64,000 nucleotides of DNA from UMGS1225 sp034086705 (GCA_034086705.1 JAXDZV010000022.1:1-64000), one strand, 5' to 3'. Positions 23,648 through 33,251 are shown, numbered from the stretch's first letter. A program made the numbers and translations. Notes: generated by a model from the sequence alone, not told the origin.

Positions 23648-24466
23648 ATGGCAGACGGAAGACCCTGCTGCCCTTCGCAAGAGCAGGTTTATATCGATAC
23701 AAATCGCATCATGGATAGTTGCCGGGATAAGGACTGCTATGAAGATGTTCGTGTATATTTAACTGATTTCGGTCAGGAAATTATTGAGCAAACCGGCTCT
23801 GTTCGCGCAAAATCAGCTAGTGTAGTAGGTACCAACATTAATGTCGTTCCTTTAGCATTTAATAAAGGCTTTTATCAGGTCAACATCCGTATGTACATTC
23901 GATGCGTATGTGAAGCGTGTGTTTGCGCTGGTAGACCGCAAGAAGTTGAAGGATTGGCTATTGTTGATAAAAGCGTTATTTTATTTGGCAGCGAAGGCAG
24001 TGTCAAAATGTTTCGCAGTAATCCTATGTGTACGGATTTTTGCTCGTCGAATCCGCACGATACCACGTCCGGCAGCAATTTACCAGTTGCTGTATTAGAA
24101 GTTGTAGACCCAGTCGTTCTTTCGTGCAAAATTGAAGAGCGAGCAAAATGTCGCTGCTGCCGTTGCTGCTGCGGAGACGTGCCGACACCGATTCTGAATT
24201 CTTTGAACGGAAACCTCTGCCAAGCAGATGAACCACAGCGTTTCCTGGTATTGACGCTGGGATTTTTCTCTGTTGTTCGGATCGAACGTCCCGGGCAATT
24301 TTTAGTCCATGCATCTGAATATGCTGTGCCTGAAAAAGAATGTACCATGGTCGATGATGATGATCCCTGCTCCGCATTTCGTAAAATGAGTTTCCCAACG
24401 GAGCAATTCGCACCACCGGCGTTAGAAGGTACGCAGCGTCGATGCGGATGCGGAAAAAATAACTAA
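23648..24466 (+). CDS. conserved clostridial cysteine-rich protein
   Basis: A 272-residue protein with about 25 Cys in clusters: GRPCCPSQ at the N-terminus, CVCEACVCAGRPQE near residue 90, KCRCCRCCCGD near 170, and a C-terminal RRCGCGKNN. The stretch VYLTDFGQEIIEQTG and FNKGFYQVNIRMYIRC reads like beta-rich repeats. I recall similar proteins in many Clostridia without assigned function. High Cys content, no signal peptide and presence in spore formers make a spore coat or metal-binding role possible, but that is inference. GAAGGAGG precedes the ATG; a terminator follows, so the gene stands alone. Confidence 0.7.
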   Translation: MADGRPCCPSQEQVYIDTNRIMDSCRDKDCYEDVRVYLTDFGQEIIEQTGSVRAKSASVVGTNINVVPLAFNKGFYQVNIRMYIRCVCEACVCAGRPQEVEGLAIVDKSVILFGSEGSVKMFRSNPMCTDFCSSNPHDTTSGSNLPVAVLEVVDPVVLSCKIEERAKCRCCRCCCGDVPTPILNSLNGNLCQADEPQRFLVLTLGFFSVVRIERPGQFLVHASEYAVPEKECTMVDDDDPCSAFRKMSFPTEQFAPPALEGTQRRCGCGKNN

Positions 24467-24511
24467 AAAGTATAAGTAGTATTCCGTACGCATCCTGGAT
24501 GTATTTGTAAA

Positions 24512-24551
24512 TAAAACTGCGGGCGCTAATAAACAGCGCTCGCAGTTTTTA
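24512..24551 (+). terminator. terminator of the cysteine-rich protein gene
   Basis: AAAACTGCGGGCGCT (24513-24527) pairs with AGCGCTCGCAGTTTT (24535-24549, one G-U), followed by T. Confidence 0.85.
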
Positions 24552-24566
24552 CGTAGTTAATGGCCG

Positions 24567-24595
24567 TTGCACAGCCGAAGAAAAAATGGTATACT
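24567..24595 (+). promoter_or_regulatory. promoter of trmO
   Basis: TTGCAC (24567-24572) and TATACT (24590-24595) with a 17-bp spacer. Confidence 0.7.
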
Positions 24596-24635
24596 GAAAT
24601 GAGAATACAACATTAATGAAAAAGGATGCAAAAAG

Positions 24636-25331
24636 ATGCATATGCAAGAAAAAGACACCATTACCATTTCACCGGTTGCATATATACAAACTGATTTAAA
24701 AGACAATTTTGCAGTGCCTCGGCAGAGCCGCCTGTGCCCTGCTCTATGCGGAAAAATCCACTTTACAAAGCCATATGCGCGTTATGAAGCTGTCAGAGAG
24801 CTGGAAGGCTTTTCTCATATCTGGTTGTTGTTTGGTTTTTCAAAGCATCACAACACAAATACCGGTTTAACCGTCAGGCCGCCGCGATTGGGCGGAAATC
24901 AACGTGTCGGGGTATTTGCATCGCGCGCACCGTTTCGTCCGAACAGGCTCGGTCTTTCTTGCGTGGAACTGCTGCAATTGGAATATGACGAAAACGGATG
25001 CCCTTCCCTTTTAGTAGGAGGTGTTGATCTTGCAGATGAAACCCCAATTTATGATATCAAACCGTATCTGCCCCTAACAGACAGCGTTCCATACGCGCGT
25101 GAAGGCTATACAAAACAGACAAAGATGCACCATCTAAATGTTATTTGCCCACCTGCATTGTTAATATGCTTCTCCGAAAAGCAGCGTAAAGCTTTGCTTG
25201 AATGTCTGCAACAGGATCCCCGACCAGGTTATAGCCATAATAGTGACAAGCGTTTTGGATTTTCCTATGCCGGACATGAAATTACCTTTACCGTAACACA
25301 GAATACGCTGACGGTTGAAGAAATTCACTGA
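24636..25331 (+). CDS. trmO: tRNA (N6-threonylcarbamoyladenosine(37)-N6)-methyltransferase TrmO
   Basis: A 231-residue TsaA/TrmO-family enzyme that methylates t6A37 to m6t6A using SAM. Diagnostic blocks are present: the early PVAYIQTDLKDNFAVPRQS (N-terminal beta strands), LEGFSHIWLLFGFS, GVFASRAPFRPNRLGLS and VDLADETPIYDIKPYLP. C-terminal about 60 residues form the second small domain seen in longer TrmO proteins. It has its own promoter and faces tgt with only 29 bp between stops and no visible terminator. Its substrate t6A depends on tsaE/tsaB located in the same window. Confidence 0.9.
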   Translation: MHMQEKDTITISPVAYIQTDLKDNFAVPRQSRLCPALCGKIHFTKPYARYEAVRELEGFSHIWLLFGFSKHHNTNTGLTVRPPRLGGNQRVGVFASRAPFRPNRLGLSCVELLQLEYDENGCPSLLVGGVDLADETPIYDIKPYLPLTDSVPYAREGYTKQTKMHHLNVICPPALLICFSEKQRKALLECLQQDPRPGYSHNSDKRFGFSYAGHEITFTVTQNTLTVEEIH

Positions 25332-25360
25332 AAACCAACGTGTATCTTCTGCTATTTTCG

Positions 25361-26500
25361 CTACGCATGTGATGGTCTTTGCGAAAGCAAAGTACGGTAT
25401 TGACAGTAAAATGACTCATATCGATTTTCGTCCAAAGCTAAACGGATTTGCGCCATTAAATCATTGTAAAAATATAGATTGTGCAACACAGCAAGCCGCA
25501 TACCGAGCATTTCCTGCGCTTTAAGTAAATGCCGGATATACGCACGGGAGTGATAGCGACACGCAGGACAGGCACACTTATCTGAGATAGGGCGGGAATC
25601 TTTTGCAAATTTTTGATTGAGGATATTCATGGTACCATCCCACGTAAAAAGATATCCGTGGCGAGCATTGCGGCTTGGCATAACACAATCAAAAAAGTCA
25701 ATGCCTCGATAAACTGCTTCGAGAATGTTGCTCGGAGTTCCAACTCCCATTAAATATCTGGGCTTGTCTTGTGGCATATACGGCTCAACCTGCTCGATAA
25801 TGTGATACATCACCTCCGTTGGTTCGCCGACGGCGAGTCCGCCGATTGCAAAGCCGTCCAAGGGCAATTCTCGTATTTGCTTCATATGCTCGATTCGTAG
25901 ATCATCAAAGGTACATCCCTGATTTATTCCAAAAAGCATTTGCCGGGGATTCAGTGTCTGTGAATCGGCATTGAGCCGAGCATGCTCTGCAATGCAACGC
26001 TTCAACCACCGCGTCGTACGTTCACAGGATTCTTTTGCATACTGATGTGTTGCCGGATTTTCCACGCATTCATCAAATGCCATAGCAATGGTGGAAGCAA
26101 GATTTGACTGAATGCGCATACTTTCCTCGGGCCCCATAAAAATGCGTTTGCCGTCAATATGAGAATGAAAGGTAACCCCTTGTTCTTGAATATGACGCAG
26201 TTTCGCCAGCGAAAACACTTGAAACCCGCCTGAATCCGTTAAAACCGGACGATCCCAATGTATGAATGATTGTATTCCGCCCAACGTATAAACGACCTCA
26301 TCGGAAGGCCTCACATGTAAATGATAGGTGTTGCAAAGGGCAACTTGACAACCAACGGTTAATAAATCTTCTGCTGAAATTCCCCCGCGAATTGCACCGC
26401 AGGTTGCAACATTCATGAAAACTGGCGTCTGTATTACGCCGTGCGGCGTTTGAAAACTTCCGCGTCGCGCAGCCCCCTGCCGTTTTTGTAAGGTAAACAT
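25361..26500 (-). CDS. tgt: queuine/preQ1 tRNA-guanine transglycosylase
   Basis: A 379-residue TIM-barrel enzyme that swaps G34 for preQ1 in GUN-anticodon tRNAs. DSGGFQVFSL (general acid Asp near residue 90), GGLAVGEP, FDCVMPSRNARHG (nucleophile Asp) and the zinc set CACPACRYHSRAYIRHL are all present. It is the last gene of the miaB-ylbF-mutS-mutL-tgt row, 12 bp after mutL. AGAAAGGAT precedes the ATG. No queA is in the window. Confidence 0.96.
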   Translation of the reverse strand: MFTLQKRQGAARRGSFQTPHGVIQTPVFMNVATCGAIRGGISAEDLLTVGCQVALCNTYHLHVRPSDEVVYTLGGIQSFIHWDRPVLTDSGGFQVFSLAKLRHIQEQGVTFHSHIDGKRIFMGPEESMRIQSNLASTIAMAFDECVENPATHQYAKESCERTTRWLKRCIAEHARLNADSQTLNPRQMLFGINQGCTFDDLRIEHMKQIRELPLDGFAIGGLAVGEPTEVMYHIIEQVEPYMPQDKPRYLMGVGTPSNILEAVYRGIDFFDCVMPSRNARHGYLFTWDGTMNILNQKFAKDSRPISDKCACPACRYHSRAYIRHLLKAQEMLGMRLAVLHNLYFYNDLMAQIRLALDENRYESFYCQYRTLLSQRPSHA

Positions 26501-26512
26501 GTTGTATCCTTT

Positions 26513-28525
26513 CTATGAGCGTTTGAATCTGTGCTCCAAACTTGTCTTTTTCAACTCAATACAGACCGGCCGTCCGTGTGGACAATATTGTATGTCCGGT
26601 AAAGCAAACAATTTATCGCAAAGCCATTGAATATGTGCGCAATCATATGTACGGCCGCCTTTTATCGCTGCTTTGCAGGCAGCTTGATACAGTGCCTTTT
26701 CGAAAGAATTTTCCGCCTGAATAGAAGCCTGGGCCGTTCCTGCCGATAGGGCACCGCATAATTCCGTAAATGCTGCAGTTGCTTGCGCTACATCCATATA
26801 AGATGGAATCTCCTGTAGAAGGGCAATCTTTTGATCCACGCCGTAGCGAAATCCGGTTTTTTCTATTTCATCCCTAAATTCAAGAGCGGTTGCTGCTTCC
26901 TCAGTGCTTAGCTCAACCTTGACGGGTAATAACAAAACAAAGCTCTGCACATTTTGCGTTTGTGCATTGCTACGTAGTTGCTCAAACAAAATTCGTTCGT
27001 GCGCAGCATGCTTGTCAATTAAATAAGCCGATGTTTTGTGCTCAACGATAACGTAAGTATCAAACAATTCACCAACAATTCGGTATGGAATTGTAAGTGA
27101 AGGCACAACCGGCGTGCGCACAATCGTTTGCGTATCTGCATCAACAGCGGCGTCTTTCTTCACAAATTGGTGTACAGCAGACAGCACTGATTGGGGCTCT
27201 TCGGTACAAGATATTTGCGCGGAATGCACTTGTTCTGCATCCGGCAAACCAGAAGAATTTTTTGTAGCAAAAGGCATCGCTGCTTTTGGCGCAGAAGTAA
27301 CCGGCCAGGAAGCAAGCGGGATGTCAACAGACGGTTCTTCTGCATCGTCTATAGATTGTTTTTGCGTGAGGTCTAACTGCTCTGTCTGGGCCGCGGAATC
27401 TGGCACGCTTTCCGCTAAATTTCCACAGGCCGCTTTTTGTTTCTGTTCAACGTCACATAAAGCGAAAACCGTTTCATTTTGCTCTTTTTTTTGCTTATTT
27501 TCGGTTGGAGCAATCTCATATTGCGGCCGCTGCATAGCATGCTGTAATGCGTTTCTGACGGCTGCATACACCAATTCGAATACAGTTCTCTCATTCGAAA
27601 ACTTGACTTCAAGTTTTGCCGGATGCACATTGACATCCACCGCGTCCGGATGCAGAGTCAAATACAAAACACAACAAGGAAACTTATCCTGTGGGAGATA
27701 CGAGGTAAACGCCTGTTCCAACGCAGCCGACATAGTTTTAGAGCGGACATAGCGCGCGTTGACATAAAAAAGCTGTAGATTTCGATTGGAACGAACATTT
27801 TCCGGTGTACCGATATAACCGCTGAGAGAGCATAGTTTTGTTTCTCCGGCAGATACATACGTCATTTTTTTAGCAGTTTCCCTACCAAAAATCACATACA
27901 GTGCATTCGGGATATTATCATCTCCCGGCGTCATGAATCGGCTTTCTCCGTCACAAATTAAGCGAAATGATATCTCGGGGTGAGACAACGCCAGTCTTTC
28001 AACATTAGCTACAACATTTGCTGTTTCCGTCGCATCTTTTTTCAAAAATTTCATACGGGCAGGCACATTATAAAAAAGCTCTTCCACTACAATTGTAGTT
28101 CCAATCGGACAACCTGCATCGGATACAGAGCGCACGCTGCCCGCCTCGCTACACAACACCGTACCAACAGAATCTTCCTCACGACGCGTTAAAATACGCA
28201 GCTTGGAGACCGCGCTAATGGCAGCAAGCGCTTCTCCCCGAAACCCCAGTGTGAAAATTTTATTCAAATCTTCTGCTGTGTGAATTTTACTGGTTGCATG
28301 CCTCATCAGCGCAATTGGTGCATCTTCTCTGGACATACCGCAGCCGTTGTCGCTGACGCGAATGAAAGAAATGCCGCCGCGTTTGATTTCTACGGTAATT
28401 TGTGTGGCACCGGCATCCACGGCATTTTCCATAAGTTCTTTCACAACGGAGCCGGGGCGGTCAACAACTTCACCCGCTGCAATTAGATTTGCAACGGAAA
28501 AGTCTAAAACACCGATTACACCCAT
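26513..28525 (-). CDS. mutL: DNA mismatch repair protein MutL
   Basis: A 670-residue MutL. The N-terminal GHKL ATPase region is clear (VANLIAAGEVVDRPGSVVKE, DNGCGMSREDAPIALMRHAT, LGFRGEALAAISAVSKL). The C-terminal part carries the endonuclease motif DKHAAHERILFE (about 504-515, pattern DxHAxxExxxxE) and the zinc-site CPHGRP (about 648), so it is the nicking type found in bacteria without MutH. A low-complexity linker (about 340-460) separates them. AGGAGGAAA precedes the ATG. It lies 29 bp downstream of mutS. Confidence 0.96.
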   Translation of the reverse strand: MGVIGVLDFSVANLIAAGEVVDRPGSVVKELMENAVDAGATQITVEIKRGGISFIRVSDNGCGMSREDAPIALMRHATSKIHTAEDLNKIFTLGFRGEALAAISAVSKLRILTRREEDSVGTVLCSEAGSVRSVSDAGCPIGTTIVVEELFYNVPARMKFLKKDATETANVVANVERLALSHPEISFRLICDGESRFMTPGDDNIPNALYVIFGRETAKKMTYVSAGETKLCSLSGYIGTPENVRSNRNLQLFYVNARYVRSKTMSAALEQAFTSYLPQDKFPCCVLYLTLHPDAVDVNVHPAKLEVKFSNERTVFELVYAAVRNALQHAMQRPQYEIAPTENKQKKEQNETVFALCDVEQKQKAACGNLAESVPDSAAQTEQLDLTQKQSIDDAEEPSVDIPLASWPVTSAPKAAMPFATKNSSGLPDAEQVHSAQISCTEEPQSVLSAVHQFVKKDAAVDADTQTIVRTPVVPSLTIPYRIVGELFDTYVIVEHKTSAYLIDKHAAHERILFEQLRSNAQTQNVQSFVLLLPVKVELSTEEAATALEFRDEIEKTGFRYGVDQKIALLQEIPSYMDVAQATAAFTELCGALSAGTAQASIQAENSFEKALYQAACKAAIKGGRTYDCAHIQWLCDKLFALPDIQYCPHGRPVCIELKKTSLEHRFKRS

Positions 28526-28554
28526 ACCTATTTCCTCCTGCTTTTGGTGTTAAC

Positions 28555-31155
28555 TCAAGACAGCGTCTTTTTCCATTCATAAATTAGATTCATAGCTTCC
28601 AGCGGGGTCAGTGTATTCAGCTCAGTTGCAAGAATTTGATTACGAACATCCTGCATTGCATAGTCATCCAAAGAAATTTGACCCTGTGCAGGTATCTGTG
28701 TTTCTTTTTTTTGCCCGCGAACCCGGGGCAGCATTGTTCCGGCATCCAAAGAGGCGAGAATCTCTTTGGCACGGCGAATCACTTCTTTAGGGATACCTGC
28801 CAACTGCGCTACCTCTATGCCGTAACTGTCATCCGCAGCTCCCGGTATGATTTTGCGAAGGAAGATAATATCGTCTCCCTTTTTTTTAGCAGCTATGTTG
28901 TAATTGAGAACACCCTCAAATTGATCTTGCATCTCCGTCATTTCATGATAATGGGTTGCAAAAAGTGTTTTTGCACCGATTTTACGGCTTGCTGTATATT
29001 CACATACCGCACGTGCAATGCTCAATCCGTCATAAGTACTCGTGCCTCGTCCGATTTCGTCGTAAATAACCAGGCTGCGCTTTGTTGCATGCTGCAAAAT
29101 GTAAGCTACTTCGTTCATTTCGAGCATAAATGTCGACTGCCCGGAAGCAAGATCATCAGAGGCACCTACACGTGTAAAAATCTTATCAACTACCCCGATT
29201 CGAGCTTGAGATGCGGGAACAAAGGAACCGATCTGTGCCAGAATTGTAATCAAAGCAACCTGCCGCATATATGTAGATTTACCAGCCATATTCGGGCCTG
29301 TTATCAGCATCATGCGCCGATTATCCGTATCAAGCTCTGTATCGTTGGGAACAAAATATTCTTGACCGGATATTCTTTCTACAACAGGATGCCTACCGTC
29401 CTTGATAGAAATTACTGTACTTTCATCTACTTCCGGACAAATATACCCGTTTTTATATGCAACTTCTGCCAAAGAAACATACAAATCAAGCCGTGCAAGA
29501 AGCTCCGCTGTTTTTTGAATGCGATAAATCCCATTGCTGAGCAATTTGCAAAGTCGGTCGAATATTTCATATTCCAAAAGTTGTATGCGTTCCTTCGCGG
29601 TATACATGGTGGCTTCCAGGTTTTTAAGCTCTTCCGTAATATAACGTTCGCCGTTTGCAAGCGTTTGTTTGCGAATATAATGCGGCGGAACCTGATCTTT
29701 GAATGAATTTGAAACCTCGATGTAATATCCAAAGACTTTATTACTGCCGATCTTAAGAGTCTTAATTCCTGTGGCAGCACGCTCTCTTTCTGCCATATCG
29801 GTCAACATCGCTGATCCGTTTTGCATCACGTCACGCAAGTAATCGACATCTTCAGAAAAGCCCTCGCGAACAAATCCACCTTCTCGGACGGAAAATGGTA
29901 AATCTTTATCAGCAATTGCAGCGTTAAGCGCATTCACCTCGTTGTTCATCGGGTCCATATCGGAGCAGATATATCGCAGTTCTTCGCTGGATGCATCGCG
30001 GAGTAAGCGCTGTATTTTCGGAACCGCTGCAAGCGTATCGGCAATACTGCGTAAATCGCGTGCATTGGCAGTCCCGTAAATAATACGCGTCATCAAACGC
30101 TCTAAATCAAAAATTTCCTGTAACTGCGTTCCGAGCTCCTCGCGCAGAATCAACGATGCATGCAATTCCTTAACAGCGCTTTGCCTGCGTAAAATCTGCT
30201 TGACATCCGTCAGCGGCATCTGCAGATCGGAACGGAGAAGCCGTGCTCCCATAGCAGTTTTCGTACGGTCAAGTACCCATAAAAGGGATCCGCGCTTTTC
30301 TCTTTGCCGCATAGTTTCACAAAGTTCCAGATTGCGTCTGGAATTGACATCAATTTCCATATATTGCCCCGCAGAATACACATGCAGTTCATGAATATAG
30401 GAAAGGTCACAACGTGCTGTATTGGCAACATACCGAAGCAACGCACCGACTGTTCGAACTAAAAGATCATCTGCGTTGATCGGTTCAGAAAGAGAGGAAA
30501 AATGCGCGTGCATATATTTTTGGCAGACGGTAAAATCAAAAGCCTCCTTTTGTGCGAGGTTCACCACAGCATGTAAACGTTCGGTGCAAAATTGATGAAC
30601 GCTACCAAGCTGTTCTGCAGTTGCATTTGTGATAAACTCGCGTGGAGTAAATTTGCCAAGCTCGTTGATCAATTGTGCATAAGACGGGTCTGCACTAAAC
30701 TTTGTAGCACATAAAGCACCTGTTGAAATATCAATAAAAGCAACACCGCAAGATACATCCGAAAGACAGATAGAACAAAGATAATTATTCTGACTTTCCT
30801 CCAACATGCTACTTTGCGTAACAGTTCCAGGGGTAATGATACGAACAACGTCTCGTTTAACAAGCCCTTTTGTAGTTGCGGGATCTTCAAGCTGCTCGCA
30901 AATGGCAACTTTATATCCCTTGGCGACCAAACGTGCAATATACCCCTCGGCGGAATGGTACGGAACGCCGCACATCGGCGCCCGCTCTGCTTCTCCGCAA
31001 TCGCGTCCCGTAAGAGAAAGTTCGAGCTCTCGGGAGGCAAGCTTTGCGTCGTCATGAAACATTTCATAAAAATCTCCCAGACGAAAGAAAAGAATATATC
31101 CGGGATACTTCTCTTTCAGGGCGTAATACTGCTGCATGAACGGTGTCGTTGCCAT
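28555..31155 (-). CDS. mutS: DNA mismatch repair protein MutS
   Basis: An 866-residue MutS that recognises base mismatches. The N-terminus contains the mismatch-wedge region (LFFRLGDFYEMFHDDA, with the Phe-x-Glu as F..YE), then connector, lever and clamp domains, and the ABC-type ATPase with Walker A TGPNMAGKSTYMRQ and Walker B YDEIGRGTSTYDGLS, followed by ATHYHEMTEM. Length is standard for MutS1. CGGAGGGG precedes the ATG. mutS and mutL are adjacent, the usual clostridial arrangement. Confidence 0.97.
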   Translation of the reverse strand: MATTPFMQQYYALKEKYPGYILFFRLGDFYEMFHDDAKLASRELELSLTGRDCGEAERAPMCGVPYHSAEGYIARLVAKGYKVAICEQLEDPATTKGLVKRDVVRIITPGTVTQSSMLEESQNNYLCSICLSDVSCGVAFIDISTGALCATKFSADPSYAQLINELGKFTPREFITNATAEQLGSVHQFCTERLHAVVNLAQKEAFDFTVCQKYMHAHFSSLSEPINADDLLVRTVGALLRYVANTARCDLSYIHELHVYSAGQYMEIDVNSRRNLELCETMRQREKRGSLLWVLDRTKTAMGARLLRSDLQMPLTDVKQILRRQSAVKELHASLILREELGTQLQEIFDLERLMTRIIYGTANARDLRSIADTLAAVPKIQRLLRDASSEELRYICSDMDPMNNEVNALNAAIADKDLPFSVREGGFVREGFSEDVDYLRDVMQNGSAMLTDMAERERAATGIKTLKIGSNKVFGYYIEVSNSFKDQVPPHYIRKQTLANGERYITEELKNLEATMYTAKERIQLLEYEIFDRLCKLLSNGIYRIQKTAELLARLDLYVSLAEVAYKNGYICPEVDESTVISIKDGRHPVVERISGQEYFVPNDTELDTDNRRMMLITGPNMAGKSTYMRQVALITILAQIGSFVPASQARIGVVDKIFTRVGASDDLASGQSTFMLEMNEVAYILQHATKRSLVIYDEIGRGTSTYDGLSIARAVCEYTASRKIGAKTLFATHYHEMTEMQDQFEGVLNYNIAAKKKGDDIIFLRKIIPGAADDSYGIEVAQLAGIPKEVIRRAKEILASLDAGTMLPRVRGQKKETQIPAQGQISLDDYAMQDVRNQILATELNTLTPLEAMNLIYEWKKTLS

Positions 31156-31204
31156 AAGGACCCCTCCGCTTCTCGTAATGGATTGGTGTTAATAAAAGAG
31201 TGGA

Positions 31205-31594
31205 TTAGTGATGTCCACAACTGCCGCCGCAGTTGCTGCAATCGTGTGTGCAGGGATGCTTGCCGGTAATCTGAAAGGTAATTTCACCGTTGACTTCCTG
31301 CATCAGTGTATTGACTGCCTCGGTAGCCTCATTATAGGAAACGTAAACAGGGTTTTGCACAATCTCGTCATACAGCGTCTGAATTCTGCTTTCGATGGCC
31401 GCAATCATTTCTCGATCCTGCTCGGGAGCACGATATGCGTCGGTTAAAGCTTGTGACTGTGCGTTGTACTCCGCAATTTTTGCTTGCAATGCCTCGTCTT
31501 TTTCGTATTGGTCCGTTACATCGTGCATACGCTGCACGCGTATATCTTCTTTAATTTTTTGCCCCAACTGTGTGGCAAGCTCCATAATTTCCAT
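31205..31594 (-). CDS. YlbF/YmcA family protein with C-terminal Cys/His cluster
   Basis: A 129-residue mostly helical protein of the Com_YlbF family; in Bacillus such proteins (YlbF, YmcA with YaaT) influence RNase Y activity, competence and sporulation. Two long coiled-coil-like helices (residues 4-105) are followed by a short tail HPCTHDCSNCGGSCGHH, which has four Cys and three His and could bind a metal or Fe-S cluster, as reported for the Bacillus YlbF-YmcA-YaaT complex. It lies between miaB and mutS in the same row, an arrangement seen in several Clostridia. Confidence 0.8.
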   Translation of the reverse strand: MEIMELATQLGQKIKEDIRVQRMHDVTDQYEKDEALQAKIAEYNAQSQALTDAYRAPEQDREMIAAIESRIQTLYDEIVQNPVYVSYNEATEAVNTLMQEVNGEITFQITGKHPCTHDCSNCGGSCGHH

Positions 31595-31660
31595 TTGAGA
31601 ATTCCCTTTCTGTATATCATTTTAAAAATATTCAAAAAACAACGAATGCATCCGTTTTAT

Positions 31661-33094
31661 TCATAAACTCTTTTTAGAACCTTCGACTTCAGCAAATAAT
31701 GCAAAGAAAGATGCATCTGTGATTTGCATGGACACGGTTTTTCCAATGAGTTCCGGTGCTGCAGGAAAATGCACAAGCTTATTACCCTGTGTTCTGCCGG
31801 AATAAATACTAGGATCTGTTTTACTTTCCCCTTGCACAAACACCGCAAGTGTTTTACCGATCAATTCACGGTTTTTAGCAAGAGAAATTGCGTTTTGCAG
31901 CTCTGTCAATCGCGCAAAACGCTCTTTTTTTACTTCCGGAGGGATTTGATCAGGATATTCCGCTGCCGGCGTACCATGCCGTTTAGAATATAAAAAGGTA
32001 AAAACAGAATCAAAGCGCACCGCACGCAGTACTGCAAGTGTTTGCAAAAAATCCTCTTCGCTCTCTCCAGGAAACCCGACAATTATATCAGTTGATAGCG
32101 TAATATCCGGCATTTTTTGTCGCAATGCATCTACCAATGCAAGATATGAAGCGGCTGTATATTTTCGGTTCATTCTTTGTAAGACCGCATCGCTGCCCGA
32201 TTGTAAGGGCAAGTGAAATTGCTTCGCAATTTTTCCCTCTTTCGCCATACAATCGATCAAGGCCGCCGAAGCGTCTTTGGGGTGACTTGTCATAAAGCGA
32301 ACGGTAAAATCGCCGTTGATCCGACAAATGCGGTGCAATAATGTAGGAAAATCCGGGCAATCTTCGCCCCTATATGAATTAACATTCTGCCCCAAAAGTG
32401 TAATCTCTTTGCATCCGCTTTGCACAAGCTGCTCCACCTCGCTGAGAATTTGTGCTGCGTTTCTACTTCGTTCACGGCCCCGCACATACGGCACCACGCA
32501 ATAGGTGCAGAAATTATTGCAGCCGTACATGATACTCACCCAAGCCTGTGTTTGAGATTGCCGATGCACCGGCAACCCCTCTGCCAACTTATGTGGTGCT
32601 TCATCCGTATACAAACAACGGTGATGTTTCGTCATGGTTTCCCATAAAATCTGCGGAAAACGATAAAGCAAGCTTGTACCGAATAAAAAATCAACATACG
32701 GATATTTGTTTTTAATATCACTTTGCCGGTGCTCTTGAGAAACCATACAACCGCAAACGCCGATTAACAAAGAAGGCTTTTGCGCCTTCAGATGCTTAAA
32801 CTGCCCCGTTATAGACAGTGCTTTTAGTTCAGCGTGTTCGCGAACTGCACAGGTGTTGACAAGAAGAAGATCGGCCTGTTGCGGATCCTGCGTCGGCTGG
32901 TATCCCATTTCGCACGCCATTCCTAACAGCCGCTCACTGTCTGCTTCATTCTGCTGGCACCCAAAGGTTTCAATGTAGACATACATCTGGCGTTCTTCGC
33001 GCGACAAAATATCTTTCAGTTGTGTGGTATATGCATGCTGCTGCTCCATTTCCTGTGCAGAAACAAAAACCGTTTTTTCCGTTTTTTCTCTCAT
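31661..33094 (-). CDS. miaB: tRNA-2-methylthio-N6-dimethylallyladenosine synthase MiaB
   Basis: A 477-residue radical-SAM methylthiotransferase. The N-terminal UPF0004 domain has YIETFGCQQNEADSER and the cluster Cys residues; the radical-SAM motif is MYGCNNFCTYCVVPYVRGRERSR; a C-terminal TRAM domain closes the protein. It converts i6A37 to ms2i6A37. A pre-domain of about 35 residues precedes the core, as in other clostridial MiaB. It is first in the operon with promoter at 33139-33168. MiaB rather than MtaB is chosen from the QNVNSYRG and ITLLGQ segments. Confidence 0.93.
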   Translation of the reverse strand: MREKTEKTVFVSAQEMEQQHAYTTQLKDILSREERQMYVYIETFGCQQNEADSERLLGMACEMGYQPTQDPQQADLLLVNTCAVREHAELKALSITGQFKHLKAQKPSLLIGVCGCMVSQEHRQSDIKNKYPYVDFLFGTSLLYRFPQILWETMTKHHRCLYTDEAPHKLAEGLPVHRQSQTQAWVSIMYGCNNFCTYCVVPYVRGRERSRNAAQILSEVEQLVQSGCKEITLLGQNVNSYRGEDCPDFPTLLHRICRINGDFTVRFMTSHPKDASAALIDCMAKEGKIAKQFHLPLQSGSDAVLQRMNRKYTAASYLALVDALRQKMPDITLSTDIIVGFPGESEEDFLQTLAVLRAVRFDSVFTFLYSKRHGTPAAEYPDQIPPEVKKERFARLTELQNAISLAKNRELIGKTLAVFVQGESKTDPSIYSGRTQGNKLVHFPAAPELIGKTVSMQITDASFFALFAEVEGSKKSL

Positions 33095-33138
33095 CGGCTC
33101 TCATCTTTCTGGTTCGTAATATTCACATTATTTATTTT

Positions 33139-33168
33139 ATTATACCGTAAAATGCATGTAACTGTCAA
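33139..33168 (-). promoter_or_regulatory. promoter of the miaB-ylbF-mutS-mutL-tgt operon
   Basis: On the minus strand, TTGACA (33163-33168) and TATAAT (33139-33144) with an 18-bp spacer. Confidence 0.8.
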
Positions 33169-33251
33169 TAATTCGACTACGTTTTCTGTTTGTACTTGTT
33201 TTTAATATTTCATTCAAATACACTTCATGAAAAACTTACATCTGGGTTGGA

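Noticed and set aside
27114..27752. Plus-strand frame of 212 codons inside mutL
   Set aside because: It covers the low-complexity mutL linker on the opposite strand; Ser/Cys/Ala-rich translation typical of antisense frames.
28636..29706. Long plus-strand open frame (356 codons) inside mutS
   Set aside because: It is antisense to a complete, motif-bearing mutS; the translation is rich in Cys/Tyr/His without any domain and lacks a ribosome site.
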